Assembly: GCA_964019055.1 (NCBI GenBank)
Contig: OZ025223.1
Span: 124,001-188,000, forward strand
DNA from: Anthopleura xanthogrammica
Taxonomy: Eukaryota > Cnidaria > Anthozoa > Actiniaria > Actiniidae
Direction of reading: 5' to 3'
DNA: 64,000 bases
The notes under the pieces were generated by a model. The model was not told the origin of the DNA. It was given only the letters and a program-made list of their open reading frames with translations, and ran no database searches. The position numbers and the translations under genes were made by a program. Of the stretch, positions 11,970 through 24,090 are shown piece after piece (the first letter of the stretch is position 1; the number at the start of each line of letters is the position of its first letter).

Positions 11970-12728
11970 GCACTTGTTTTGCTGTCGATAATGATAAGGG
12001 CCCCTTATGATGGTAGTGGACTACTGGTGGTCCATGAAGGGACATCCGGCTCCATTTAGGCCCATTGTAGCTGGTGTTTATTCCTATATACGGGATACGA
12101 ACCTTTGTGTGCATTTCAATACTTTTGTAATTGTGCATTTGTACGTACGTTTTATTGAAAAATTCCCAACGAAGGCGTGTAATTTACTCTCACACATTTC
12201 CACTTCACATAAAATCAGAACTAGAACGGGTCGTAACACACAACACAGGCAGCCCAAGCTTGAGGTTTCTGTGTTATCATATTATATCATTCCGGCTCCA
12301 CCGTTAAAACTGGCTTAATCTAAAATCTAACCACACAGGGCGAAAGAAGTACTACTTTTCATAGTTCAACTAAGATTTCTTTACTTTATTTCACATTTTA
12401 CGATTTTATTGAGGTGTTTTGAGGATCGCCATACATTTGATACATGATGCCACAGAAACCTAGCTTGGGCTACCTGTGGTACTATAACAATGAAAAATCC
12501 TCGTGACCATTCTTGTGACTCTTTCTCGCCGCCGCTATTAAGTTCCAGTCACGAGATATTATTGAGGAAAGTCAGATTCTTTTTCAGTGGTTCGATCAGT
12601 AATGGGTTTTCATAACTTCTGTAACTGCAACCGCTCTTCTTCAACTGAGTTGGTCGTTATCAAGAGTAAATACAAGAAACGTTACGCTTCGTAATCGTAT
12701 ATAACAAAAGCTGTCTCGTATTTTACTT
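11970..12728. other. Intergenic: dynein-like 3' flank and Fuseless promoter region
   Basis: It holds the end of the dynein-like transcript and a 236-bp inverted-repeat element (12244-12479). The rest, about 12,480-12,728, should contain the Fuseless promoter and 5' UTR. I saw no canonical AATAAA between the stop codon and the inverted-repeat element. Confidence 0.6.
12244..12479. mobile_element. 236-bp MITE with ~30-bp terminal inverted repeats
   Basis: The left end CACAGGCAGCCCAAGCTTG continuing to TTTCTGTG (12244-12273) mirrors the right end CACAGAAACCTAGCTTGG continuing to CCTGTG (12451-12479). It has no ORF. The outer motif CACAGG(A/C)AGCCCAA recurs at 14,299-14,312, 14,815-14,864 and 59,718-59,731, which suggests one family. 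A target-site duplication is not obvious. Confidence 0.65.
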
Positions 12729-15269
12729 ATGGTGGCGTGTTCCAACATTCCGAATTATTTACTTCGACTTGTGGATTATTTGATTGTTTGTATTTTGATA
12801 TCCCCATTAGTAACATATTACTGGCAAGGAACATGGATTCTCATGGATATTTACATTTTTCCTGATTCGTTTTTGGATAGCGCATTACTGAGTACAGGTC
12901 TAGGAGTATTATTTAGTCTATTTATCTTAGGTACACAAGGATGGATCGTAGAGAAACTGTCACATTACCACGAAATTTATTTGAAAATCGCTTGGAAAAT
13001 GTGTATCTACTTCACGTCATTATCGACTATATCTTTCTGGCGAGGAGCATGGATGTTGATGGATAGGTTCACTGGTGTCACCCTGACGATCTTTCTGGTT
13101 TCTCATTGTTTGGCATTTCTTTTTCTTACTACAACAAGAACAACCAGTTCTATTGTTTTTTGTCCTGGTTACCTGCTAAAAGATGAGACAGTAAGCCCAT
13201 CCACCTCGTTTAACTTCGATGCGTTGCCGTTAATAAACTATATAAAAAGCAAATGGATGAAGATATTTTTCAGCCACTTTCTGACAGTATTCATGATTAG
13301 TACTGCTATTGTGTGCTACTGGAGAGGGACTTGGAACCTAGGTATCTATCTGGCCAACATGTTAGTAGGTACTGGCTTATATAACTGTGTAGCGAGAACT
13401 AGTTTCGGATATGTGGTTTGTTTGATTTGTTTTTTAATAAGTCAACCATTACAGAGAAAATTAACTGGTAACTCCCTGCCGTGGCCATACTTGCTCAAAG
13501 CGTTATGGGAGCACGTATTCATCTATGTGCTTGGATTTGCTGCTGTTAATGTGTGGAGTGGATTGTGGTGCCTGGGAGATCACTACTTCGTTATACCAGG
13601 TATTTTGAACATTGAATTTATTCTTTCCACGAATCACTGATTATATTACATTGCCAGAAATATGGGACATGAGCCTGCTCATCCATGCGCAATGATGCGT
13701 TTCAGCTTACAAAATAGCCGCCGAGTCTTATAGGAAATGTATGGGGAATATAGAGCTTCCTCTATTTACGGCGAATAGGGTTTTATTTCCTCTGAGCTCC
13801 ACATCGCGACAAACAACCCACCCTACAAGCTACTAAATAAAATGATCATTGAATCATGCGACATATTGGTTCCCGGACTACTTGCCTTCGAAAGGCTTCG
13901 AAAGCTCTAGATTCCATACATCGTCTATAAATCTGGCCACACTTGACCCCAAAATCGTCTTATTTGAGCTCGAAAAAATTTAAAAGTAAAAGAGCTCCAC
14001 CTCGATATCACCAAACGAGTGTTTAATAAATCCAAAACCACTCAAAATAGACAGCATGCCTTCAGAATGTAGGTTCCCAAGAAGCTTGAAGTTAGGTTAA
14101 ATTTTAAGCGATTTGACGCGTTGTTAGCTCGTAGTTTTCAGTTAAAAATGACAAGAAACCACAGAGAACTGCTCCAAACAGTTTCAAAACCCCCTAAATA
14201 TCGCCATTTTGTTTTTACAAGCTCCTATTGACTGCTGAGATACAATAAGGAAGCTTAAAGTAACGATTTACGTTTGAAACTTGTTTCTTGTCCTTCATGG
14301 GCTTCCTGTGGTGAGGCTTATCAACAGAAAAATAATAGTTGTTCTTTTGATTGTCAAGTAACTATTTTTTGGCAAGAATTGTTTTACTAACATCATAGTT
14401 GAATATAAATATGTGCTTGGAAACCATGTAGTTATATTTTTCCTCTAGAAAACCACTTCATTTTCATTCATGCGTAACACCGCTGACAATGTCCAATATT
14501 TCTGGCAATGAATGCACGAAGCCTTTGTGAAACCTTTGTTCATGAAAAGCGAAGGATATCTCGGCTATTTGTTGTCTCTAGATACTGAATATATTTATTC
14601 ATTAGTTTTAGAGTGGTAAATACATGTGTTTTCATTTATACTAGACAGATAAACATCAAAGGCTTTTAGATCTCGCAATATTTTTAGAAAAGCAAATCGT
14701 ATGACTGACATGTGTAATGTAACCTGTAACAAAACGGTACTATTACTACTATACTAATATTGATAATGCAGAAACGATGCTTTAAAGCGAACACTTTGAC
14801 AAATTATATAATTGCACAGGAAGCCCAAATAAGACACGAGAGTATGCTCGTTGGGCTTCCTGTGGTCTACCAAGAGCAGAAGGGAGGAAACCTAAGTCAG
14901 TTAGGCAAATGAACTGATGATTTGTCTTTTATATCTACAGGCCAAGAAGACAACCAGTTGAGTGCACTTCTGAGGCACTGTGTCTCAGTTATAGCACTAT
15001 ATCTGGCTCAAGGAGCCATCAATCTGGTTGGTGCTCCAGCAGGATGCAGGACACATGGTAATAACACACTCGAGGGGCTATTCATGGGAACTTACTTTAT
15101 ATTTACTAAACCTAATGTGACTGGCGAAAGAATAGAAGTGACTTCAACAAGTAACGCAATGCACACTGAACCAAATGGGAAAATGGAACTGAATATGAAT
15201 GTTAGTGACAGTAACGCAATGCACACTGAACCGAATATCAATGATAGTGACAGTAACGCAACACACTGA
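12729..15269 (+). CDS. Fuseless-type multi-pass membrane protein
   Basis: Two exons, 12729-13599 and 14941-15269 (phase 1 junction), encode 399 residues. The protein has about eight hydrophobic segments and a repeated signature in which a TM helix ends in a W-x-G-x-W motif: YWQGTWILMD, FWRGAWMLMD, YWRGTWNLGIY and VWSGLWCLGD. This repeated WxG(T/A/L)W pattern is what I associate with the Fuseless family, named from a Drosophila presynaptic protein. A molecular activity is not established. The start ATG at 12729 is the first in frame before helix 1. The tail after about residue 348 is Asn/Ser-rich and built from short repeats (SNAMHTEPN), ending at a TGA that appears to come from a 2-bp loss in one repeat. 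AATAAA signals at 15559-15568 mark the likely 3' end. Confidence 0.75.
13649..14510. mobile_element. Candidate 860-bp non-autonomous DNA element in the Fuseless intron
   Basis: CATTGCCAGAAATAT at 13649 and its reverse complement ATATTTCTGGCAATG at 14496-14510 bracket an AT-rich, non-coding interior. The inverted match extends to about 20 bp (GGACAT and ATGTCC). The intron itself spans 13600-14940. No transposase ORF is visible. Confidence 0.45.
14815..14864. repeat. 14-bp inverted repeat CACAGGAAGCCCAA ... TTGGGCTTCCTGTG
   Basis: Perfect 14-bp arms at 14815-14828 and 14851-14864 flank 22 bp. A single arm in the right-end orientation occurs at 14,299-14,312. This is either a solo deletion derivative of the CACAGG-type element family or a small hairpin. 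Confidence 0.6.
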
Positions 15270-16007
15270 ACCAAATGAGAAAATGGAACTGAATATGAAT
15301 GATAGTGACAGTAACGCAACACACTGAGCGAAATGTGATTAGTAACGAAAGTAACATAACACACACTTAACCAAATCTGAATCATAGTGAAAGTAACGCA
15401 ATACACACTGAAAAGAATATTTTTTGCAACCGACGTAGTTGACAAAGTAACGCAAGGGAGAAGAATGAAGATAACGCAATAGAAGCGGAAACGGAAGCTA
15501 AAGTGATTGATGGTGACAATAAAGCTGTACCAGAGTCTAAGTAAAAGTATCAACGATAAATAAATAAATGAAAGAATGAATAAATGAAAAAAAGCTTCCG
15601 ATATATTTTTTATTAATGAAACTGAGAAGTTCAGGTTTATTTAGTGTATTGTTGACTATCGATAGCATCGTTCCTTTACGCACACGTTATTTTAATACTA
15701 CTTTAATTCCTTCAAACCGTTTGATCACTCTTATATTACTATGAACGAATATTATCACAAACTATACAAGCTCTGTTTGTTCGACTTTTAGTTGATTAGC
15801 ACGGCTGTTATTGCTGCTGCGTTCTTTTCTCAGTTCAGCACTCCTAAGCATTAATTTATCCTATTTATTGGTTATTTGTATTAGTTTTACTAGTAGTTCA
15901 ATCCACTGCCATCCATCATTCCTGCCTCAGTGCCGTCTTGCATGGCTGTTAGCGGGTCAGTACCGTTATTAGTAGTACTAACAGTTCATGTTCAGTTCTG
16001 TTCAGTG
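15270..16007. other. Fuseless 3' region and convergent intergenic gap
   Basis: 15270-15540 continues the degenerate 3' repeats of Fuseless (AGTGACAGTAACGCAA-type units) out of frame. It ends in an open stretch at 15,470-15,543 that reads DNAIEAETEAKVIDGDNK and then PESK before TAA. Overlapping AATAAA signals follow at 15559-15568. From 15,570 to 16,007 I see no feature. Confidence 0.6.
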
Positions 16008-16145
16008 TTATTTGCTAAACAGAGCTTGCTGGAATTGCTCCATCTTCTTAGAGAATGACATTCTAAATGTGATCTGACGGCCGGCTGTGTCACCGTCTGG
16101 GGGAGGGAGGTCTCCTTCGCCTCGTTTATCGTTGTGTTTTGTCAT
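16008..16145 (-). CDS. Possible small protein or terminal exon (45 residues)
   Basis: An ATG at 16145-16143 opens a 45-codon frame ending RMSFSKKMEQFQQALFSK and TAA. The ATG is preceded at once by a good acceptor (TTGTTTTAG), so this may be the last coding exon of an unseen transcript with the ATG internal. It cannot be joined in frame to the SUEL receptor exon upstream. I do not recognise the family. Confidence 0.3.
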   Translation of the reverse strand: MTKHNDKRGEGDLPPPDGDTAGRQITFRMSFSKKMEQFQQALFSK

Positions 16146-16671
16146 CTCTAAAACAAGAAAACAAATGGATATGTTACAAGTCCCGTTGAATGCGGCACAA
16201 CTCGAGTACTGAATTTAAGGGGATCAATGTCTTTTTTTACGACAATAAACAAGAAAGCACAAGGAACATACGACTCGTTTCCATGCCCCTCGGAACTGTG
16301 TGACGTCAGAGCGCTACCTTACTGCTTTCTCGTTCAAATAGTGTGTTTGAAATACTTAGATGGAAACACAGCCTGCCGCCCCGGATGAATCTAATATTAA
16401 ATTGAATATTTGTCTGCTCTTCCTGTTGAAAACTCGTGCCCAGGCATTTCCTCGTCTTATATAAAGAGAGTGTCCTAGGTACTAGAAGAATCAAATGACG
16501 CATTGCATGTCTTGCAAGCAAAATTATTCATTATAAAAAAAACTCCCACACGTCAAAGTCGTGTCAACTTTAGATGAATATTTGGGAAATAAAATCGTTG
16601 CGTGAAACGCTTTCGATTAGAATTGAGACGAGTTTCTTGTTGACAAGAGTCGTGTTTACACCTGACAAGCT
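16146..16671. other. Gap downstream of SUEL receptor 1
   Basis: No gene is recognisable. The stretch contains a TGACGTCA palindrome near 16,301 (a CRE-type site) and should include the 3' UTR of the minus-strand receptor. A short antisense ORF at 16,306-16,521 has no protein-like features. Confidence 0.5.
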
Positions 16672-19600
16672 TCAAACCGATGTGTCCCGTCCGCTCACAT
16701 AATTCCTAGAATATGTTCTACTAGTATTCCCTGGAGGATTTCTATGCTTTTTCCTCTCCGGTCTAAACGTTTGTTGTACGTTGAGTGGATCATTAATAAC
16801 AGAATCATAGTTGCCCTTAGCAACAATGCTATACAAATCATCCTCCGAGCTGTCGCTTCCCTGATCCGGGGGGGCAGGATAATGCATCTGAGGTCTTGTA
16901 CCCTCATATGTATTCGGCCTAAAACTATGTGAATCTGAATTTGGAGCTCCTAGAAATCTTGGGTCCGCTTGTGTGACATCTAGAGGAGAGAGGGTTTCCA
17001 CTGGCGGTATGCTTCTGATCTTACCATATCCCGCAACGTCTTCTAATTGTTCGATGTGGTTACCCGCGGGATCAAATGGAGGCATTGCTCCATTACTACG
17101 ATATTGCATGGGACCACCTTGTGAATTGGCTGGGTTGACTGTAACGCCAATTTCTCCTGGAGTGTTGCCATGGTAGCGTGCAGTGTTTGGATCGTTACTC
17201 CCAGGGTATCTTTGACCTTCCATCAATGGATCCTTCTCTGTTGGCCCGTATTCATATGGGCTGTTTGGTCGGTTACCCCTTCTCCCCTGGTGTCCAGGGG
17301 ACGGATAAGTAGCTGCGCCACCCGGTCCTGTTGGTCGATTGCGTTGGGGAGTTTTGGTTGGTGAGCCTTGTTGAGGTCCATTTGCTCTCTGATTCATGGG
17401 ATTTTTACTGGGGTGTTGTCCTACACCATGTCGAGCAGGCGACTGAGTCATTGGACCTCTCTGCTGACCTTGGTAGCTACCTTGACCTTGGTAATTGCCT
17501 TGACCTTGATCTTGGTAATTTCCGGCTTTAATCTGTGGCGCGTTGTATAGAAAGCTAGTCTGTTGCTGTGGATACTGATACATGTCCTTGTTGGAAGCGA
17601 CATTTCCAGCGCTTGGGTGTCTCCTCTGCATGCTGGAATGACTAGAACGAGGAATGTTCCCCATACTGTTACAGCGCTTTTGTTGTTTGTTAAGGGTTCT
17701 TGCAGGGGAACCAGGTACACCAGTTTTACTGTCAGAAGCATTGCTTAACCTGTGAGGACCCTGTTGTGTACGTGGATGTGAAGCTGCGGCACTTCCTCCA
17801 GATGCGGTACTGTTTTGTCGATTCTTATCGTACATTGGATTCACGTAGAAGGTAGAATTGTCTCCTTTTGTTGCATCAGATTCGTCCTTGTTTGCTAACC
17901 TACAAGAGAAATGAAACCTGTTACACCACATGATTCCTAGCATACAGATAAAACAACATATCTCTAGATACTAACCCTTGATTCTGCTGCTTGTGTCTTG
18001 GTGTGCTCTCAATATCTGCTTTAGTAAACACCAGGTCAGAATTCTTGGTCACCGAACGGTCCGCTAACAAATCGTTGTTCATGTTGATGTCATGTGACGA
18101 ACGCCTGCCCACGTGACCATTGGATTGTTTGAACTGTCGAGGCGGTTCAAAGAATCGCTTGGGTTTATGTAGAACAGCGAAGTTCTGTGACTTGGTTCTT
18201 CTTCTGAGGTACCAGCACCTAGCGAACACTCCACCGAGGATGATAGCAGCACAGACTGATGTTATCACGAACACTGCTATATACGATGACGAGTTATCTA
18301 TAGATCAATAAGATAACTATGACTCGACTGCCCTTATATTATTACAATGTGCTCAACCATGCAACATGCTGATCAATAAAACAATCATTACGTACAACAC
18401 GACATAGATCGACGATACATATTTTCATGAATATGTGGAATAGTTCGTTGGCAAGTGATACGTTGATCACGTGACTATGAGGCTACAGTAGCTGTGGTCA
18501 GTGGTATTCACTTGCTAACGTCATCTCGTAATAATACTATAGAGTGCAGTGTTCAGTGTTACCTTAGTATCCATGCGTCACGTTAACCAGTGCATTTCGT
18601 GCATTCAGTGCGTGTTGGTGCTGGAAGGCTTTACAAATATCTCACGAACTCAGGTCTTGATATATTCGTAAAGCGTGCAAAGGATTCTGGGAACGCAGTC
18701 AACACGCACAGCTAAAAGCACTAACCTTATTGGAGGAGCTCGAATGTTGTGGAATTAATCACGTAGTTATTGCAAAACAAATATTTCGTAAACCGCTGTT
18801 GAAATATTCCAAATCATTATCGTAATTTTCGAATTCAGCCAATCAAATGTGTTTGTTTGTTTGCGCAGGCGCATTAACTATCTTACCCCTAAAGTGTAGG
18901 AACCATATTAATAACCTTCCTGCTGTACTTAATCGAAAAGGAGCGCTTGACTGCAGTCCCATAATAGTAGTGGAATAATTGAGATATGAGACAGTACTTG
19001 TACTGGACCGCTGCTTATCGTCATTAACAGTCTTGGCTACAGTACTAGATGGTAGGAACGGTACTGCACTAGTCACTGCTTGTCTGCTAGGATAACTAGT
19101 CGTGAAGCTGGAATTCAGTGGCATTGTTCGATTAGACGTTGGGGGTACAGTTGTGTTACTTTGCGTTACGTTGGACTTAGTCACGTTAGGCTTGGTCACG
19201 TTCACCGTCACGTTCTTGGGTACATAGACTGGTAGACCTGAATGATCAAATATAATACTTTGCTAAGCTAATGAGTTCAACATGGAAATGTTGCCCAACC
19301 CAGTCACTTACGATGGAACCGATCTAAACAAAGGAATGGTGAATGAGAAACACTCAAGGGGAGTGATGGTTACGACATTAGTGAAATGAGCATTAGAACT
19401 TGAACAAGAAGAAGAAAGACATTGTAGCAAGTATCGAGATTAGTTTCTTCATGGCCATCTTGATTCAACAACTAGTAAAGCAGGAAAGTTTTCATGATAT
19501 AAAGGTCTCAGTAAGACTAGGTAGGTGTGGCTAGGCCATTCAGTCTTCCATTCACTTTGTCAGTCAAGTCATGGCGGCACAGTCAGGCGGACATGTCACG

Positions 19601-22414
19601 TAAGTCATGCACAGATAGGGGATATGTCACGCAAGTCATGCACAGGTAGGCGGATATGTCACGCAAGTCATGCACAGGTAGGGCCGGGACATGTCAGGTT
19701 TGTAACACTCTAAAACAGATGGTTTTGTGGCGAGTCAAATCATTTGATTTGTGAACATTATAAGTGAATGAGAAACAAAGAGAAGTGTTAGAGAGAAAGA
19801 GAGAGAGAGAGAGAGAATTAGTTGCTTACTATCCGCCACAATAGCCCTTGTGAAAGGATTAGAAACATTATGGCCAGCAGGGCGGCTTGATTGCTCAGAT
19901 ATCCTACTAGGAGTGGTAGGAGTGGTAAAGAGTGCAAGAGATGGCGAAGAGTGACCCGTGGTGTTAGAAGATACATTAAAGGATCGTTCAAGTTCTTCTT
20001 TAGTGGCTGAAAAAGACAGAGAAAACAAGAAGGAAACAAAAGAAGGTAACGTCAACAAACAAGTACCTATGCATATATAGAAATATAATGAAGGTAGTAG
20101 AGCACTTATCCCATGCATATATACAAATATAATGCACGGTCGGTGAGAGGGTTGCTTTTTGATTATTAATGGTCTCATCAATTAACCATAAAACAAAACA
20201 AAAGTATTTTCAAATTGTACTTACCACAGGCATAAATAATCTGCAAATATTTATAAATTCCTTTACAAGGATGACCAAAGACTTTCTTTCTTGCAGACAG
20301 TTGGCATGTTTTTCTTTTGTGACAAAGTTTTCGGAGTTTTAGTTTGACGTCTTGTTGACAGCCGATTGTCTTGTCATCCACGTCATCTTTCTCAAGCCTC
20401 GAGTTGTAAGGGCATATGATTTTCCCAACATCTTCCCTGCCGTACCAAGCCTTGTTGATAACAAGTACCATGGACGTGTTGCTACATGATAATGTTTTGT
20501 CCGTACCTTGACATACGATAGCAGGCATCATTTTACTTACTTCAGGAACAAAAACATCTGAAATGGAAATAAGTTTACCATCAATTAGTAAACAAACTTC
20601 CAATTGATCTCATTATAGACCATGAAGTCGAGAAGGAGAAGGAGTTTTTTAAGGTGATCTATTATAAATATTCTAATGCACAATAGGCTTCATTATGAGT
20701 TGTCGGTCATTAAAAATCTTTAATGTGTAGCGACTTCATTAGTGAGTAGATCACCTGCAAATGCTCGAATAATAATGGTTTTTTCTGATATATTTATTTC
20801 GATTTTTTTTCTTTCTTCAATCCGATGTGTGCTGCATGGCATGACTATGAGATTTGACTTGCCTAGTTTAGCTACAATAGAACTAACTATAAAGATAATT
20901 CTCCATCCTCTAACTGAACTTTTCCATTTTTATTGGGTTTTCGTTCCTTTCCTATTTATCATTCCCATGTTTCATGCATCTTGTTTTTTTCTGCTAATCG
21001 ACAAAACGTATTCTGTTTCTGTCATGAATGCTAGTTATCTTTGAGCCAGTGTTCCTGTTCTAACCCATTGGTTTGCTAATTATACGGCAGAAAACAGTCA
21101 TTTGTAATGATATGTTACCCGCGGCTACACAAAAACACTATGAATGGATTTTTCGAGATATCCCAATCAAACTTCATCATTAAACATTAATGATGGGTGC
21201 TGTTTATCTTTCCGACCAAACTACGAATACCTACAAAAACGCTGCTAATAAAATAAGGAATTTTACAATCCCTTTTACAAGAGTCGGTCTTCCTACAAGA
21301 AACATTTTGTAAAGTATATTTTATGTGGGATGTTTTCAATGTGTCTCATTAAAGCGACAGGGCTCGAAGTCAAACTTAAAAACTCAGATAAATACTTAAA
21401 AAGCTTTACTATTCTCGTAAAGTAATTTCTTTAAGTAAGTCCTTTACTTTGAATCGTGTGTGGAACAAACAAATGCCTAAAGAGGAAAATAAATAACACT
21501 GTAAAGAAAGCACCCCTTGTTTCAACGACTTTCAAAATGCAGAAACACAGCGATCGATCAAATCAATGGTTAAAATTCTCATGGTAATGAATTTTTTATT
21601 ATCTTCAGTGAATTTAGAGCTACAATGTTTCTTTAGTATGAGTTAGTATTTAACTATGGTTTTTGCTACCAATATGGCTTCTAGATTCACTCTCTCAATC
21701 CAGCAAGCCAAGCATTCAGTCAAGTCAGATCAGTTCGAAGTGATATTTGATGTTTCGCTAGTTAGCCAACGAGAACCCTTTAAAATCACATTGGTGAAGC
21801 ACGCACTTTAAATACCGCATCACAAACTAAAATACTCGTGAACATGTCATCCACTGAACCACAGTATGTCGCGAAATATGCAGTCCCTCTCAAGAAAAAG
21901 ACCACGTTTTTTGAAGTCAAAAATTGAGAATTTTTGTTTTATGAATTAAAATGTATTGGACAAAATGAAATTCTGATAAATCAATTGATACACACACGCG
22001 TGCGCTTGAACATGGAAGCCGGAAGAAGAGACTGAAAAGAGCCATAGTTTTTGACAACCACATTCTGTATAGATCACAATACAGATTCCCTTCGCTCTTA
22101 CACCCAAATCCTTTTAATTTTAAGCAATTTGTTTTTATGTGTTTGAAATAAAGCGGTTAATTTTTGAAGTAAAAAATAAGAAGATTTATTCGATGCTTAC
22201 CCATATCTTGATCTTGTGGAGTGTCTTGGCTAACCACATTCGTAGCGACGAGCAAGAGATAGACTACCACAAGCTGTACAAGATGGATATATTGATAAAC
22301 ATTTGTTTTACAAGTCCAGATAATAACCGAGTGTTTTTCGTATAAAAGGAAAATAAAATAATCCAAAATACTTGTTACCTGTGTAGCGAGTACACCACCA
22401 CCGATAAGCGACAT
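16672..22414 (-). CDS. SUEL-lectin single-pass receptor 1
   Basis: Seven exons in consistent phase on the minus strand: 22379-22414, 22201-22273, 20225-20557, 19830-20006, 18887-19237, 17976-18297 and 16672-17899, giving 839 residues. Exons 1-2 supply a signal peptide with core LVVVYLLLVATNVV. Exon 3 (residues ~37-147) is one SUEL/galactose-binding lectin domain, with the family pattern CSN...INKAWYGR, CHKRKTCQLSA, VFGHPCKG and IIYACG. Exons 4-5 form a Ser/Thr/Asn-rich stalk with many N-glycosylation sequons, including NVTKPNVTKSNVTQSN. A TM helix at ~329-350 is followed by a basic stop-transfer (RRRTK). The ~490-residue tail is Gln/Pro/Gly-rich and has FYVNPMYD at 448-455, an NPxY-type motif. 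The paralogue at 28052-32612 shares the layout and this motif. EVA-1 proteins normally have two SUEL domains, so I do not call it EVA1. The ligand is unknown. Confidence 0.85.
19595..19695. repeat. ~32-bp tandem repeat, 3 copies
   Basis: Units beginning GTCACG(T/C)AAGTCATGCACAG start at 19595, 19626 and 19658. They lie in the intron between receptor-1 exons 4 and 5. Confidence 0.8.
19793..19816. repeat. (GA)n microsatellite
   Basis: An AGAGAGAGA run lies just inside the intron, about 15 bp beyond the donor of receptor-1 exon 4. Confidence 0.85.
20558..22200. other. Intron 2 of SUEL receptor 1
   Basis: 1.6 kb of AT-rich intron between the signal-peptide exon and the lectin exon. I see only short chance ORFs (for example 20,742-21,044 on the plus strand, hydrophobic but without supporting splice or start context) and no repeat. 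Confidence 0.6.
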
Positions 22415-23475
22415 TATTGTAGTTCTGTTTTTTCATGAACGTATGATTCGAGTCGACGGAGTAGTAGAGTTTGACCATGTATCATTTAGTACACTACGTT
22501 GAACATTGGCTTACCATGTAACACTGAGGTTAAGTTAAAAGAAAATTTCATTAATGTTAATGGTCAACGAGAAGGTCCAGCCTTAATATCGTCGCTCTGC
22601 AAATGACTGATAATGTTTGAAGGATCCAACGTAACCTCGCTTTCTGCTCGTCATGAACTTCATTACTAAATCATAAACTCGTCTCATCGGCCATTTTCTC
22701 TTGTTTCTCGTAGTTTACGTAAATTGTTTGGCCACAAATGAGCTCAAGTAGTATGATTCGGGCTCAAACAGGCAGATATTTCTAAGGAAATCGAGCGAGT
22801 TTAATTGAAAACATTGATAGCACCTGCACCGCGATAGGCGAACAGCTGCCTTCATGCCTCACACAATGGTTTCCAAGAGCACAAAGGCATTCTAGCCATC
22901 CACGCTCATTTTCCCCAGTCTCAACACAAAACAACGCGATACAAAAATAAACCAAGCCAACTAAGAAAATACCTCGACTCCAGCACAGCTCCAGTCTGGC
23001 TGCTGAGAACAAATTGAAAACAGTTTGGCTTGGAGTGAATCAATGTGTTCGACCTTCAAATGTACACGCTAATATCAATCGATGATCTTAAAAATACATT
23101 TAAAAAAAACACGAAAATAGGAAAAAAATATTTGACAAAGATATTTATTGAGAGAAAGAATAATAGATATTCATAGTACTGGCCTTTATGGCATATATAA
23201 TGACACAGGATACATATACTATACATATGTATATATTATATATATATATATTAAGCGCGTACTGACGTCACATTCGACCAACTATCAAGCAACCAATCAC
23301 AACCCTCGACCACACCTTTGTTGATATTCGAGTGAAGTATTTTATTGCATTTTTCTTCATCCACTTGGAGTTGTTTGAATAACATTGGTTCTAAGAAGAT
23401 TATTAAACCAAATAAAGCCCACGTAAAACAAATTGTCGGTCGATGAAGTCGTTGAAACATGAGCGATATTTATCT
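22415..23475. other. 5' flank of SUEL receptor 1
   Basis: This should contain the receptor-1 promoter and 5' UTR. A (TA)n run sits at ~23,222-23,252. There are two doubtful small minus-strand frames. 22,782-23,012 is Cys-containing, has a hydrophobic N-terminus and lacks an ATG, but follows an acceptor-like TTGTTCTCAG. The other is 23,251-23,460, listed separately. Confidence 0.5.
23251..23460 (-). CDS. Doubtful 69-residue secreted or membrane ORF
   Basis: A single ATG-started frame has a hydrophobic segment (CFTWALFGLIIFLEPMLF) followed by a short polar part with two cysteines and one NVT sequon. Length and composition fit a small secreted peptide, but nothing beyond the open frame supports it and I do not recognise it. 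Confidence 0.2.
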   Translation of the reverse strand: MFQRLHRPTICFTWALFGLIIFLEPMLFKQLQVDEEKCNKILHSNINKGVVEGCDWLLDSWSNVTSVRA

Positions 23476-23705
23476 ACTGACCGGCCCGGGGTGGATCACT
23501 ATACCGGGTATCATGTACTGACCGGCCCGGGGTGGATCAGTATACCGGGTATCATGTACTGACCGGCTCGGGGTGGATCATTATACCGGGTATCATCTAC
23601 TGACTGACCGGCTCGGGGTGGATCAATATACCGGGTATCATGTACTGACCGGCTCGGGGTGGATCAGTATACCGGGCATCATCTACTGACTGACCGGCCC
23701 GTGGT
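23476..23705. repeat. 41-45-bp tandem repeat, ~5 copies
   Basis: Units beginning ACTGACCGGC(C/T)CGGGGTGG start at 23476, 23517 and 23558, then continue with a 4-bp insertion (extra TGAC) in some copies up to about 23,705. Each unit holds GGATCA and ATACCGGGTATCAT. The array ends 33 bp before the acceptor-like site at 23,738. Confidence 0.85.
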
Positions 23706-23738
23706 GACGTTTATTATATTTTTGTGGGGTACGTACAG

Positions 23739-23926
23739 AACGTTGCGTGACTTGGACGACGAGCACAGGGGAAAAAACCTGCATGGGGCTCAAACCAGAC
23801 AGAACGAATCATTTGTTGAACTTGACTGATTCACCTCCACGACGGACAAGAACGCGTCATGTGATGGAGTGGTTAATGGTTGCCATGGTGATAACATTTG
23901 ACACGAACACTTCAAGAGAGCTCAAG
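23739..23926 (+). other. Candidate exon of an unidentified membrane protein
   Basis: Between an acceptor-like TACGTACAG and a donor CTCAAG|GTACGT lies an open 188-nt stretch. It reads RCVTWTTSTGEKTCMGLK and later HVMEWLMVAMVITFDTNTS. It can be joined in phase 0 to an open stretch starting at 26,192 (RHLHTPWYAGIDQARSASK...). The hydrophobic segment with a preceding Glu-Trp suggests a TM helix. I cannot name the family, and no upstream exon was found on this strand, so a gene fragment is possible. Confidence 0.3.
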
Positions 23927-24090
23927 GTACGTGGGCATTAGTCCTTTGTAAATATATATTTACTTAAAGCAGATCAGCATAACGATACAAGGATAGACGG
24001 TACCGCATAGGACTGAAGGGTACCTTATGAAGCAAACGGGGCATGTTAGTTAAGGTCATGACTATTGAAATATTCAAATATTAATCTTAC

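Noticed and set aside
20742..21044. Hydrophobic 100-codon plus-strand ORF
   Set aside because: T-rich intronic DNA naturally reads as hydrophobic residues; there is no start context and no partner exon.
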